Shown: positions 7,485 to 16,317, numbered from the stretch's first letter. The stretch is DNA of 64,000 nucleotides from an uncultured Bacillota bacterium (GCA_900551705.1 URWY01000004.1:1-64000), one strand, 5' to 3'. Numbers and translations are program-made. The notes: generated by a model from the letters alone, not told the origin.

Positions 7485-8311
7485 GGTAACCTTCCAAATA
7501 ATTTGCGAGCATTCGCTGTTGTTTTTTCTTCAACTTCTTTATAATCCAAATCTAATAAATCTGCAATTTTATCGTTTACAAGCACAACATTTTTAGGTTC
7601 ATTGATTTGCCCGCGATAAGGTTCTGGGCAAAGATATGGACAGTCTGTTTCAAGCATCACATTATCAATTCCGCATTGCCTTAAAACTTCTGGAATATTC
7701 CTTGCATTTTTAAATGTCACTGAACCACCAACAGAAATGTAAAAGCCCAATTTAAAATATTCTCTTGCTATTTCAGCGCTGCCAGAAAAACAATGTATAA
7801 GCCCTTTTTGTGGCAAAATAGCAGCATATTCTTTTATAATTTCAAGCGTGTCTTGCGTGGCATCACGGCTATGCACAACAATTGGCAAATTCATTCTGCT
7901 TGCAAGTTTGATTTGCTTAATAAAAATATCTTTTTGAACTTTTATAACTTCGTCTTCCGTTATATTCTGATATTGTGGATAACTTTGCTTAATATATGCA
8001 ATTTGAGTTTCCATATCGTGATAATCAAGACCAATTTCGCCAACGCCTATCACTTTTGGATTGTCCTTTTCAGCATAAATCATATTTTCAACTTTTTCAT
8101 CATATTCAAAAAGCGCTTGTGGGTGAATTCCAAGTGTAGCGTAAACATTTTCAAACTTTTTGGCAAGAGCTAATGTATCGTTAATTGAATCTATATCACA
8201 AGTGGCGTTAACAATATATTTAACGCCAGCTTCGCTTGCTCTTTTAACAACATTTTCAACATCGTCTTTCAATTTATCATCATCAATATGTGCATGTATA
8301 TCTATTAACAT
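7478..8311 (-). CDS. tatD: TatD-family metal-dependent DNase/hydrolase
   Basis: A TIM-barrel amidohydrolase-fold nuclease of about 277 residues. Metal ligands are visible as HAH at residues 6-8, VGEIGLDYH, HSRDA, HCFSG and ETDCPYL. The true start is ATG 8311 (MLIDIHAHI); a longer upstream frame has no homology. A TAGACA-16-TATAAT promoter ends 7 nt before this ATG and there is no ribosome-binding site, so the mRNA is probably leaderless. It overlaps rsmA by 7 nt and is divergent from sigH. Confidence 0.93.
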   Translation of the reverse strand: MLIDIHAHIDDDKLKDDVENVVKRASEAGVKYIVNATCDIDSINDTLALAKKFENVYATLGIHPQALFEYDEKVENMIYAEKDNPKVIGVGEIGLDYHDMETQIAYIKQSYPQYQNITEDEVIKVQKDIFIKQIKLASRMNLPIVVHSRDATQDTLEIIKEYAAILPQKGLIHCFSGSAEIAREYFKLGFYISVGGSVTFKNARNIPEVLRQCGIDNVMLETDCPYLCPEPYRGQINEPKNVVLVNDKIADLLDLDYKEVEEKTTANARKLFGRLPC

Positions 8312-8318
8312 AACTTTT

Positions 8319-8346
8319 ATTATATAAAATAAATCTATTTTGTCTA
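8319..8346 (-). promoter_or_regulatory. promoter of tatD placed for a leaderless mRNA
   Basis: Minus strand TAGACA (8341-8346), 16 bp, TATAAT (8319-8324); the start codon begins 7 nt later. Confidence 0.7.
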
Positions 8347-8354
8347 GCAAAAAG

Positions 8355-8383
8355 TTGACTTTTGACGAATTTGAATATAAAAT
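8355..8383 (+). promoter_or_regulatory. promoter of sigH placed for a leaderless mRNA
   Basis: TTGACT (8355-8360), 17 bp, TAAAAT (8378-8383), then 8 nt to the ATG at 8392 without a ribosome-binding site. Its -35 box is only 8 bp from the -35 box of the divergent tatD promoter, so the two may interfere. Confidence 0.65.
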
Positions 8384-8391
8384 GCCAATAA

Positions 8392-9000
8392 ATGAGTGAA
8401 ATATTATCAGATAATGAATTAATAAGCGGTGCAAGAAATGGCAATAATGAATATATTGACATCTTGTTTGCACGCTACAAACCTCTTGCAAAAAAGATTT
8501 CAAGGAGATATTTTCTTGCTGGTGGAGATCAGGACGACACTTTTCAGGAAGCGATGATTGGCTTATTTAAAGGCTTTCAAAGTTATAAAATTTCTTCCAA
8601 TTCAGACTTTAAAAGTTTTGCCACTCTTTGCATAACAAGGCAAATTCAAAGTGCTATAAAAAGTGCAAACAGGTTGAAAAATAAAATGCTGACCGAAGCA
8701 ATAAGTTTGAACAATCAAGGTGCTTTCGAGTATGCAGACGATTTAGACGGCGAAGAATATAGTTTTGTTTTGCCTTCAAACTTACCAGACGCAGAAAACA
8801 CTTTAATTTCAAAAGAAAATGTTGATGAAATGCTTAAACAAATTAATGAGAATTTAAGCACTCTTGAAAAACAAGTTTTACATTGCTATTTGGAAGGCAA
8901 ATCATACAAAGAAATTGCTATTGCAATTGATAAATCAATAAAGAGTGTTGAAAATGCGCTCACAAGGATAAAATGCAAACTCGCTTTTATAAAAAAGTAG
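8392..9000 (+). CDS. sigH: RNA polymerase sigma-H factor (Spo0H type)
   Basis: SigH drives transition-state and early sporulation genes. The 202-residue protein has region 2 (DQDDTFQEAMIGLFKGFQSY and FATLCITRQIQSAIKSANR, very close to Bacillus SigH) and a C-terminal region 4 HTH (YKEIAIAIDKSIKSVENALTRI). The only sensible start, ATG 8392, has no ribosome-binding site and lies 8 nt after the -10 box. The usual Firmicutes neighbours (rlmB, yacP, cysS) are absent; it is divergent from tatD. Confidence 0.95.
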   Translation: MSEILSDNELISGARNGNNEYIDILFARYKPLAKKISRRYFLAGGDQDDTFQEAMIGLFKGFQSYKISSNSDFKSFATLCITRQIQSAIKSANRLKNKMLTEAISLNNQGAFEYADDLDGEEYSFVLPSNLPDAENTLISKENVDEMLKQINENLSTLEKQVLHCYLEGKSYKEIAIAIDKSIKSVENALTRIKCKLAFIKK

Positions 9001-9087
9001 CGAAAATTAACATTTTATTGTTTGGAAATTCGAATTTTATATTGTATAATGTCAAAGCAAATTATAAAATTAACTTAGGAGTTTATT

Positions 9088-10989
9088 GTGAAAAAAAGAT
9101 TTTTTGGAGTATTAGCAATTATATTAAGCGTTTGCTTTATGTTCGCTGGTTGCGGGCTTTTGGAAACAGACTTAAACAAGGAGTATGACCAAACCGCTAT
9201 CGTGGTTGATGGGACTATCATAACAAAGAAAGACATTAAAAATGCTTATGATTCATATTTTTCAAGTTATTACAATTCTTATAAAGACCAAGCATTTGAT
9301 AAAATGATTGAAGACTTAATCACAGAGAGATTGTTGCTCAACAAAGCAAATGCAATGATTGCAAATGGTGAAATTGTTTTAACCCCAACAGAAAAGAATT
9401 ATATCTACGATCAAACATTCAAAGCAATTTTAAATAACCTTGAAAATTTTGAAACAGATGCTAAAAAACTTCTTGGTTTACCAACTGATGAAGAAAATTC
9501 CGACACTGATTCTCAATATGTTTACACAAAATATACACCAAATGCAAAAGTCGTATATAATGAAGCAACTGGCAAATATGAAATTAAAATAAGTTTGAAA
9601 TATCTCGTTTGCAAAGTTAATGAAGATGGCGAAAACGAATATGAATATGTGGACTCTGCTGAATATTCAACATACACAGAACCAGAAACACTTTTAGATT
9701 TTTCTAGTTTTGTTTATAAAAAGTTAAACAGTGAAAATGCACAAGAAAAAATTGTTGCACAAGAAGCATATAGGCTCTATATTGCAAGACTTTTGAAAAA
9801 TGAAAAAGACAAAGGATTATCAACAGACGAAAAAAGCGTTTTTGAAAGAGAGCTTTCAAGAATTTATGAAATTATTTATAAAAACTTTGTAACAACAAAA
9901 CTTTATCAACACACAGCAAAAGATATTAAAATCACAGAACAACAACTTTTAAATTACTACATTTCAAAAGTTGTTGAAAACTACGAAAGATATCAAGAAG
10001 ACAAAGAATTGTTTGCAAAAGAAGTTATGAAAAGCATTCGCGAAGCAAACCTTTATGGTTCATATGGTTCAAAGAGTTTCAGCATTGGAGATATATACTA
10101 TGTTCCAGATATTGATGAAACATACTTCATGGTTTACCACATCATAGTTAAATTTACAGATGAACAAGTTGACAGAATTAATGAAGCATATAAAGCATGG
10201 AAAGACGGAACAACAAGTGAAGCAGATTACAATAAAGTTCTAGAAGAAGAAAAATCAAAAATCAGGCTTAATGAAAGAGATGAAGAAGGAACAATTATTG
10301 TTAAGTCGACAGATGAAAATGCAAAAACTTTCGACCAAATGCTTGACGAATTAAAAGCGGACCTTGCAGAAGCAACAACAGCAGATAAAAAGGGCGATAT
10401 CTTTAATAAATACATTTATAAGTATTCAACTGATTCTGGTTCACTTCAAATTCAAAAAGACTATTTCGGTGGCGAACACACTAACTGGTATGGTTATATT
10501 GTTGGAACAGATAACAAAGGTTCTTATTTAGACGAATTTGTTAAACAAGCAAGAGATTTGTATAATAATGGAGCAGGACAACTTGGTGACATTTCAGATA
10601 AATTCTATATGGAAAGTTGGTCAAACGAAACATTAAAAGATGAAAATGGAAATGTTGTTAAAGATGAAAACGAAAAAGAAATCAAAGTTGATAAATTCTC
10701 TTATGGCGGTTTCGATGTTATGATGTATGCTGGTGCAATTTCAAATCCATTTGAAAGTTTTGATAGTAAAAACTTCTCAGTTGAAGCACTTGGCGACAAT
10801 GCATTAAAAATACTTTCAGAAAAAAGACTTGGACTTTGCGGAAATAAAACATTGTTTGATTTAACTTATGAAGGAATTTACTCAAATGTTTACAACAATA
10901 AAATAACAGAGCTTAAAAAAGAATTAAACTCTTCTGCAAATGTTGTTAAATATGAAAAAGTTTATTCTGACCTTAACCCACTTGCATAA
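9088..10989 (+). CDS. large PrsA/SurA-like lipoprotein with a parvulin-type domain
   Basis: A 633-residue lipoprotein likely acting as an extracellular foldase. The signal peptide ends in FMFAGC, a lipobox with the modified Cys at about residue 22. Residues about 40-95 match the SurA/PrsA N-terminal domain (VDGTIITKKDIKNAY, then DLITERLLLNKA). A parvulin-like domain appears in pieces: YHIIVKF near 350, KYSTDSGS near 450, then NWYGYIVG and FSYGGFDVMMYAG. These are separated by a charged insertion of roughly 60-90 residues, so prolyl isomerase activity is uncertain. It starts at GTG 9088 behind TAGGAG. It is about twice the usual PrsA length. Confidence 0.85.
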   Translation: MKKRFFGVLAIILSVCFMFAGCGLLETDLNKEYDQTAIVVDGTIITKKDIKNAYDSYFSSYYNSYKDQAFDKMIEDLITERLLLNKANAMIANGEIVLTPTEKNYIYDQTFKAILNNLENFETDAKKLLGLPTDEENSDTDSQYVYTKYTPNAKVVYNEATGKYEIKISLKYLVCKVNEDGENEYEYVDSAEYSTYTEPETLLDFSSFVYKKLNSENAQEKIVAQEAYRLYIARLLKNEKDKGLSTDEKSVFERELSRIYEIIYKNFVTTKLYQHTAKDIKITEQQLLNYYISKVVENYERYQEDKELFAKEVMKSIREANLYGSYGSKSFSIGDIYYVPDIDETYFMVYHIIVKFTDEQVDRINEAYKAWKDGTTSEADYNKVLEEEKSKIRLNERDEEGTIIVKSTDENAKTFDQMLDELKADLAEATTADKKGDIFNKYIYKYSTDSGSLQIQKDYFGGEHTNWYGYIVGTDNKGSYLDEFVKQARDLYNNGAGQLGDISDKFYMESWSNETLKDENGNVVKDENEKEIKVDKFSYGGFDVMMYAGAISNPFESFDSKNFSVEALGDNALKILSEKRLGLCGNKTLFDLTYEGIYSNVYNNKITELKKELNSSANVVKYEKVYSDLNPLA

Positions 10990-10993
10990 AAAT

Positions 10994-11022
10994 AAAAACA
11001 CGATTTAAAATCGTGTTTTTTT
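10994..11022. terminator. bidirectional terminator between two convergent genes
   Basis: AAAAACACGATTT/AAATCGTGTTTTT hairpin with T tails in both directions. Confidence 0.85.
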
Positions 11023-11025
11023 ATG

Positions 11026-11967
11026 TCATGAAACATTAACTTCTATTGTTTCGCCATTTTGTGCGTCTTGGTAGGTCAACCAATAACCTAAATCTTGTGG
11101 TTTATCTGGGTCAAGTGGCAACCACTGTGCATTTTCCGATAATTCTCTTGGTGGCGCAATATCAAATTGCCCTGGCACGCCATAACTTATAAATTTGAGT
11201 TTCTCATCTTCAAATATCAAGCCAATAACATAATATTCGCCACTATCTTCATAATCAACCTTTATCCATTTGGAATTTGGTATCACTTCACAAAGGAATG
11301 TTTCTTCTGGATAGCGTTCAAAAAGTGCGTCCAACTGTTCTTTTATTTCTTCATAGAAATTAATATTGTCATCGGCAATCACCGCCTTTGCTACTTGTTT
11401 TTGCGTTGTTTTTGTTTCCACATTTTGTCTTTCACAACCCGCAAAGAATGCTTCACGATATTTACAACAAGCGCATTTATCGCTACCTCCAAGTTCGGCA
11501 GATATTGCTCTATCTATCGCTTGATGTTCGTCATCATCATAATCAATATTTGCAGAATCTAACTTTTGTTCTATCTCTTTTCTAGATAAATCTTTTTCGT
11601 CCAATAAATATAAATTTTCCGCAAGTCTGAAATCCATAGTTTTTGGCTTTACGCCGTTGCTAGCACCAAGTAAAAGCGGTTTTGCAACGCCACCTGACAC
11701 ATTTATCAATGCACAAGTAAATTTGCTTAAATCGCAATCGCATAGCGTGCTAAAAGAATAAACATTTTGACCCAAATCTTTCAAAGCGCTTTTTGTGACC
11801 TTGCCATCTGCTAAAATACCTAATGTTAAAATTCCAACTGGCTTTGCAGAAAAGTTGTAAAGTCTGATTTTACCGCTTATTTCATTTTCTGTTATTTGTA
11901 AATTTAAAACTGCTTTTTCGTTACCACTTTTTAGGCTTGATAAAACAAGTGTTTGCTGATTACGCAT
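11026..11967 (-). CDS. conserved-looking protein of unknown function, 313 aa
   Basis: I do not recognise the family. The N-terminal 100 residues look like a beta-sandwich (NLQITENEISGKIRLYNFS and similar strands). Then comes an acidic middle (DYDDDEHQAID) and a Cys cluster CACCKYREAFFAGC near residue 165. The C-terminal domain (about 200-313) is strand-rich and ends in a Pro/Asp/Trp-rich segment (AQWLPLDPDKPQDLGYW). There is no signal peptide or membrane segment. The ATG at 11967 follows AGGTGG. It stands alone between the PrsA-like gene and the Spo0A-like gene. Confidence 0.75.
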   Translation of the reverse strand: MRNQQTLVLSSLKSGNEKAVLNLQITENEISGKIRLYNFSAKPVGILTLGILADGKVTKSALKDLGQNVYSFSTLCDCDLSKFTCALINVSGGVAKPLLLGASNGVKPKTMDFRLAENLYLLDEKDLSRKEIEQKLDSANIDYDDDEHQAIDRAISAELGGSDKCACCKYREAFFAGCERQNVETKTTQKQVAKAVIADDNINFYEEIKEQLDALFERYPEETFLCEVIPNSKWIKVDYEDSGEYYVIGLIFEDEKLKFISYGVPGQFDIAPPRELSENAQWLPLDPDKPQDLGYWLTYQDAQNGETIEVNVS

Positions 11968-12033
11968 ATTTACACCACCTTCAATTTAATTATATATGTT
12001 TAAAAATTTTTATTTGACAAGAAATTTGTTTAA

Positions 12034-12066
12034 TAAAAAAGCAATCTGTCGAAAATTAGATTGCAA
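12034..12066 (-). terminator. intrinsic terminator overlapping the end of the Spo0A-like gene
   Basis: Minus strand GCAATCT/AGATTGC stem followed by TTTTTTATT; the 5' arm includes the last codons of the gene. Confidence 0.8.
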
Positions 12067-12784
12067 TTTTTTCTGCAAGCCAAGTTATAAACTGCTTGTT
12101 TGACGGAACTTTGTTTTGCCTTGTTATATTTGAATATCCCATAATTTCATCATATAATTTTCTATTTTTACAACTATCAATCGCAACAGTTATGGCATTT
12201 CTAACATTTCTTTCAATGTTTATAACTTGAGTGTTATATTTTATTGCAACTTGTGGGTATAGTTTTGAATTAAAAGATTTTAAATTACGCCTATCTTCAA
12301 TAACATTTACAACAAGGTCTTTTATATAGCAATATCCTAAATATTTTGTTGTAAGCCCTAACTCGTTTAAATAATCGGCAATTTTATTTTTTATTTCAAA
12401 TTTTTTACTATCTGATAATGCGAATTGTTTTTTCTCTTGAACTTTGTCCATTATTTCAAAAAGGTCTGATGAATAATTGCCCTTGTTGATAACAATTATA
12501 TTGTCGTCCAAATCATAATATTTTTCTGGCGTATAACTTATTATCACATAAGTTGGCATATTGTATTTTTTTGAATCTTTAAATTCTTTATATATTCTTA
12601 AATCAAAAGGAATTGATTCTTCATCATGAAAAACAACTTCTGGCATTGAACGAATGTTTGTTATAATTAACTCTGCTAAATTTCTACAATAAGTTAAATT
12701 TGCGTGTTTTTCCCTACAAATAATTTTTAAAATTTCTCCTAAATTATAATCTTGTTTTGAAAACAAAACTGCACTTTTACACAT
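12056..12784 (-). CDS. Spo0A-like response regulator with a degenerate receiver domain
   Basis: Residues about 125-242 match the Spo0A DNA-binding domain along its length: NELGLTTKYLGYCYIKD, SKLYPQVAIKYNT, NIERNVRNAI, GYSNITRQNKVPSNKQFI and LAEKIAI correspond to the ordered Spo0A blocks. The N-terminal 115 residues have receiver-like spacing, with a possible Asp54 in PEVVFHDEE and a Lys in VINKG. The acidic pair that binds magnesium is replaced by S9-K10-Q11, so normal phosphorylation is doubtful. An AAGGAG site precedes ATG 12784 and TTGTAA-17-TATAAT lies at 12809-12837. The usual spoIVB neighbour is absent. It may be the organism's Spo0A or a divergent paralogue. Confidence 0.85.
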   Translation of the reverse strand: MCKSAVLFSKQDYNLGEILKIICREKHANLTYCRNLAELIITNIRSMPEVVFHDEESIPFDLRIYKEFKDSKKYNMPTYVIISYTPEKYYDLDDNIIVINKGNYSSDLFEIMDKVQEKKQFALSDSKKFEIKNKIADYLNELGLTTKYLGYCYIKDLVVNVIEDRRNLKSFNSKLYPQVAIKYNTQVINIERNVRNAITVAIDSCKNRKLYDEIMGYSNITRQNKVPSNKQFITWLAEKIAI

Positions 12785-12808
12785 GACTACTCCTTTGTAA
12801 CTTTTCTC

Positions 12809-12837
12809 ATTATATCAATATTTTTACAAAATTACAA
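12809..12837 (-). promoter_or_regulatory. sigma-A promoter of the Spo0A-like gene
   Basis: Minus strand TTGTAA (12832-12837), 17 bp, TATAAT (12809-12814) with an upstream TG. The surrounding 213-bp intergenic region contains several TTTTACAAA/TTTGTAAA repeats that could be operators. Confidence 0.6.
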
Positions 12838-12982
12838 ATATTTTTGTAAAGAAATAGTATATTTTTTACAAATTTATCATTTTTAACGCTTTTTTAATTA
12901 ATTTTGTCTATTTTTGTTGAAACTTTTACATAAAAATGATTAAAATAATGTTAAATAAACATTTCCAAATAATGTAAATTTG

Positions 12983-12991
12983 TGATATATT
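12983..12991 (+). promoter_or_regulatory. extended -10 promoter of holB, leaderless arrangement
   Basis: TGATATATT is an extended -10 element ending 6 nt before the GTG start at 12998; no ribosome-binding site and no clear -35 box. Confidence 0.5.
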
Positions 12992-12997
12992 AACAAT

Positions 12998-13909
12998 GTG
13001 AATAGATTATTTGAAAATTCAAGCGAGTTTAAAAATATAGATTTTTCAATAAAGCAAAACAATTTTCCAAACGCGTTGATTGTTCTATCACCAGATAGTG
13101 AAACAAACAAACAGTTTGTAAAGGAAGTGGCTTTAAGTTCTTTTTGCAATAATCATAATATTTGCGAAAGTTGCGAAGGTTGCGTTAAAACAGAAAAAGG
13201 CACAAATCCTGACCTTTTGTTATATCCTAAAGACAAGGCTTTTCAAGTGTCAGATGCAAAAGAAATTGTTGACAGCGCTATAATGGCTCCAATGATTTTT
13301 GAAAATAAAGTTTATATTATCAACGATATTGATATTTCAACAATCGCAGCACAAAATAAAATTTTAAAAGTTTTGGAAGAACCCCCAGCATCAGTTAAAT
13401 TTATTTTAACTGCAACTAACGAAACAAAAGTTTTACAAACCATAATGTCAAGATGTGTTAAAATATCATTATCAGCGCAAGACAAGCAAGTTTTGAAAAA
13501 CTTTATTCAACCAAAATGCTCTGACGAAGATTTTGATATTGCATATTCTTTTGGAGAAGGCTATCTTGGGAAAATATTGTTTGCACTTGAAAATAAAAGT
13601 TTTAAAGAGTTAAACTTGCTTGCAGATTCAATAATTTACAACTTAAAATCGAGCAAGCAAATAATTGAATGCAGCAGTAAAATTTCAAAAATTAAAGGCA
13701 ATTTCCAAATTGTTTTGAATTTGCTTCAAATTAAATTTAGAAAAATGCTTGGCACAGAAAATAAAGATTATAGCAAAATGTGCATTGTTAGTATTTTGGA
13801 CGAAATATTGAAGGTTCAAAAAGAAATTGAAAGCAATGTTTCACAAAACATTCAGGCAGATAATTTGCTTATGAAAATACTTGAATTAAAATACTTATAT
13901 AGGAGTTAA
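12998..13909 (+). CDS. holB: DNA polymerase III delta-prime subunit (clamp loader)
   Basis: The 303-residue protein is the non-ATPase AAA+ subunit of the clamp loader. A four-Cys zinc site lies at about residues 50-66 (CNNHNICESCEGC). KVLEEPP and the arginine-finger motif TIMSRC are present, and the Walker A loop is degenerate, as is typical of delta-prime. The start is GTG 12998 without a ribosome-binding site. It heads the rightward run holB-ricT-trmN6-rsmI, a standard Clostridia order, with 2 nt to ricT. Confidence 0.93.
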   Translation: MNRLFENSSEFKNIDFSIKQNNFPNALIVLSPDSETNKQFVKEVALSSFCNNHNICESCEGCVKTEKGTNPDLLLYPKDKAFQVSDAKEIVDSAIMAPMIFENKVYIINDIDISTIAAQNKILKVLEEPPASVKFILTATNETKVLQTIMSRCVKISLSAQDKQVLKNFIQPKCSDEDFDIAYSFGEGYLGKILFALENKSFKELNLLADSIIYNLKSSKQIIECSSKISKIKGNFQIVLNLLQIKFRKMLGTENKDYSKMCIVSILDEILKVQKEIESNVSQNIQADNLLMKILELKYLYRS

Positions 13910-13911
13910 AT

Positions 13912-14742
13912 ATGAAAAAATTTATAAATGTGGTTTTTGACGGCTCACCTGTCAATTATTCTATTGAGTGCGAAGATAACTCTTTAAAGCCTAACGACCT
14001 TGTTGTATGCGAAAGCAGTCGCGGTTTAGAGATTGCAAAAGTTGTTAAATCTGTTTTTGAATCAGAAGAAAAAGAAAATAATTCAGAAGACAATATATTA
14101 GAAATTGAAAAAATTAAATTCTTAAATAGAGCAACGACTAACGACTTAAATATTTCAAAACAAAATAAAATTGAAGCAGAAAAAGTTAAAGAAACAGTTA
14201 AACAAAAAGTCAGCGAACTTGAACTTGAAATGAAGATTGATGGTGTTGTGATTTCTCTTGACAAAACAAAAATCACAATCTATTTCACATCAGACGGCAG
14301 AGTTGATTTTAGAAACTTGGTTAAAGAACTTGCAACAAATTTTAAATCTAGAATTGAACTTAAACAAATTGGTCCACGCGATGAAGTTAGATGCATGGGC
14401 GGATTTGGTCCTTGTGGGAAAGTTTGTTGTTGCAAAGAGTTTTTAAATGATTTTGACCATGTCACAATTAAAATGGCAAAAACCCAAAATTTATCACTCA
14501 ACCCTACAAAAATAAGCGGTCTTTGCGGCAGGCTTATGTGTTGTCTTGCTTATGAAAATGAGCATTATTCTGAAACTGCATCATTGATGCCAAAAATTAA
14601 CAGCGAAGTTATGACTCCAAATGGCAAAGGCGTTGTTATGTATAACGATTTACTTAAAAGGCAAGTTACTGTCAAATTTGGCGGAGATAATCAAACAGAA
14701 ATTAAAGTTTATGATGTAAACGATATTAAAAAGTTAAAATAA
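13912..14742 (+). CDS. ricT: RicT/YaaT, PSP1-domain protein
   Basis: RicT is part of the RicAFT iron-sulfur complex that adjusts RNase Y cleavage and helps the sporulation phosphorelay in Bacillus. The 276-residue protein shows the PSP1 domain and the Cys cluster around residues 162-205 (CMGGFGPCGKVCCCKEF, then GLCGRLMCCLAYE) that supplies cluster ligands. It sits between holB and a tRNA methyltransferase, as in Bacillus and Clostridia, and shares their transcript. Confidence 0.95.
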   Translation: MKKFINVVFDGSPVNYSIECEDNSLKPNDLVVCESSRGLEIAKVVKSVFESEEKENNSEDNILEIEKIKFLNRATTNDLNISKQNKIEAEKVKETVKQKVSELELEMKIDGVVISLDKTKITIYFTSDGRVDFRNLVKELATNFKSRIELKQIGPRDEVRCMGGFGPCGKVCCCKEFLNDFDHVTIKMAKTQNLSLNPTKISGLCGRLMCCLAYENEHYSETASLMPKINSEVMTPNGKGVVMYNDLLKRQVTVKFGGDNQTEIKVYDVNDIKKLK

Positions 14743-15495
14743 TTGGAGAAAATTTTGTTATTACAAGATAGCGAGAGATTGGACGATTTGCAACTTGGTG
14801 ATTTAAAAATCATTCAAGACAAAAATAAATATAATTTTACAAGCGACTCTGCCCTGCTTGCAAATTTTATTTCAACAAAAAAATCAGATAAGTGCGTTGA
14901 AATTGGTTGTGGAAGTGGAGTTATCTCAATTCTTGTCAATCATAAATGCTCACCACAAAAGATTTCCGCATTTGAAATTCAATCTTCAATGGCAGATTTA
15001 GCTAGGCGAAATATTCAACTCAACAACCTTTCTGACAAAATCGAAATTATAAATGCTCCAATTCAAGAGTTTGAAAAATATATTCAAAAGGCATCTGTTG
15101 ATGTTATTTTTTCAAATCCCCCATACATGAAAGTTAACGAGCAAAGTCTGATTAATTCAAGCAAAGAGATAGCAATTTCTAGGCACGAAATAAAGTTAAA
15201 CTTGCATGATTTAATCAAATGTTCGTCCAATCTTTTAAAATTTGGCGGCAAACTATTTTTAGTTCACCGAAGTGAAAGGCTTTCAGAAATTTTTGCAGAA
15301 ATGCATAGAAATCAGTTAGAGCCAAAAAGAATGTTTTTCGTTTCACCAAATGAAAATAAAAATCCGAACATAGTTTTAATTGAAGCGCAAAAAGGAGCAA
15401 AATCTGGTTTAAAAGTTTTGCCAACTTTGATAGTTAACGATAAAGACGGCAACTATTTATACACAATTCAAAAGTTATATAAGGAGAATAAATGA
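14743..15495 (+). CDS. TrmN6/YfiC-family adenine-N6 methyltransferase
   Basis: A class I SAM methyltransferase of 250 residues. It has the SAM loop EIGCGSGVISIL near residue 50 and NPPY near residue 123, the motif for methylating an exocyclic amino group. The family modifies A37 of valine tRNA in Enterobacteria; the Firmicutes target is less certain. The TTG start at 14743 abuts the ricT stop, with TTGGAGA as ribosome-binding site, and the end overlaps rsmI by 4 nt, so translation is coupled. Confidence 0.88.
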   Translation: MEKILLLQDSERLDDLQLGDLKIIQDKNKYNFTSDSALLANFISTKKSDKCVEIGCGSGVISILVNHKCSPQKISAFEIQSSMADLARRNIQLNNLSDKIEIINAPIQEFEKYIQKASVDVIFSNPPYMKVNEQSLINSSKEIAISRHEIKLNLHDLIKCSSNLLKFGGKLFLVHRSERLSEIFAEMHRNQLEPKRMFFVSPNENKNPNIVLIEAQKGAKSGLKVLPTLIVNDKDGNYLYTIQKLYKENK

Positions 15496-16310
15496 TTTAC
15501 TTTGTTGCTACGCCTATTGGCAATTTGAAAGACATCACATTAAGAGCATTAGATATTCTGCGTGAAGTGGATATTATTGCTTGTGAAGATACAAGAACTT
15601 CAAAAACACTTTTAGAAAAATATGAAATTAGAAACAAATATTTGATTTCATATCACAAATTTAATGAGCAAGAAAGTTCTGACAACATTATCAAATTAAA
15701 TAACGAAGGGAAAAATATTGCAATAATTTCTGATGCTGGTATGCCTGGCATTTCTGACCCTGGCAACATACTTGCTAAAAAACTTGTTGAATGTGGCATT
15801 GAATTTACAGTTATACCTGGCGCAAGCGCTTTAACCACTGCTCTCGTTCTCAGCGGATTTAACTCTCGCAATTTTTATTTTGCTGGATTTTTGCCAGAAA
15901 AAATTTCGGATAAAGACAAATTACTTGCCGAAATTTCAACGCTATCAAGCACTCTTATATTTTATGTTTCATCACATAACATAAAAAAAGATATTAATTA
16001 TTTGTATAATCAATTAGGCGACAGAAAAGCATGTTTAGTTAAAGAACTAACTAAAATTTTTGAAAACAAATATTATTTCAATTTATCTTCTATCCCAGAA
16101 ATTGACGAGCGTGGAGAATTCGTGTTAATAGTAGAAGGCAATACAAAAACATTGAATGTGGAAGAAATGTCAATTTCTGAGCATGTTTTGTTTTATATAA
16201 ATTTAGGATTTTCAAAAAATGATGCGATAAAAAAAGTTGCTAAAGAACGAAACTTAGCAAAAAATGAAGTTTATATACAAGTTTTAGATTTAAATGTAAA
16301 TAGGGAATAA
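15492..16310 (+). CDS. rsmI: 16S rRNA 2'-O-ribose methyltransferase RsmI
   Basis: RsmI methylates the ribose of C1402 in 16S rRNA. The tetrapyrrole-methylase fold is clear: VATPIGNLKDITLRAL at the N-terminus, CEDTRTSKTLL, SDAGMPGISDPG and IPGASALTTALVLSG. 272 residues is normal. AAGGAG precedes ATG 15492, which overlaps the preceding gene. Confidence 0.96.
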   Translation: MIYFVATPIGNLKDITLRALDILREVDIIACEDTRTSKTLLEKYEIRNKYLISYHKFNEQESSDNIIKLNNEGKNIAIISDAGMPGISDPGNILAKKLVECGIEFTVIPGASALTTALVLSGFNSRNFYFAGFLPEKISDKDKLLAEISTLSSTLIFYVSSHNIKKDINYLYNQLGDRKACLVKELTKIFENKYYFNLSSIPEIDERGEFVLIVEGNTKTLNVEEMSISEHVLFYINLGFSKNDAIKKVAKERNLAKNEVYIQVLDLNVNRE

Positions 16311-16317
16311 TATTTTC

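Noticed and set aside
8312..8503. N-terminal extension of TatD by 64 residues
   Set aside because: The extension has no family match, overlaps the sigH start antisense and lies upstream of the clear MLIDIHAHI start and its promoter.
12047..12053. TGTCGAA, an exact Spo0A-box core, also at 36434-36440, 45091-45097 and 61704-61710
   Set aside because: With this base composition I estimate about seven chance matches on both strands of 64 kb, and the 12047 site lies in a terminator.
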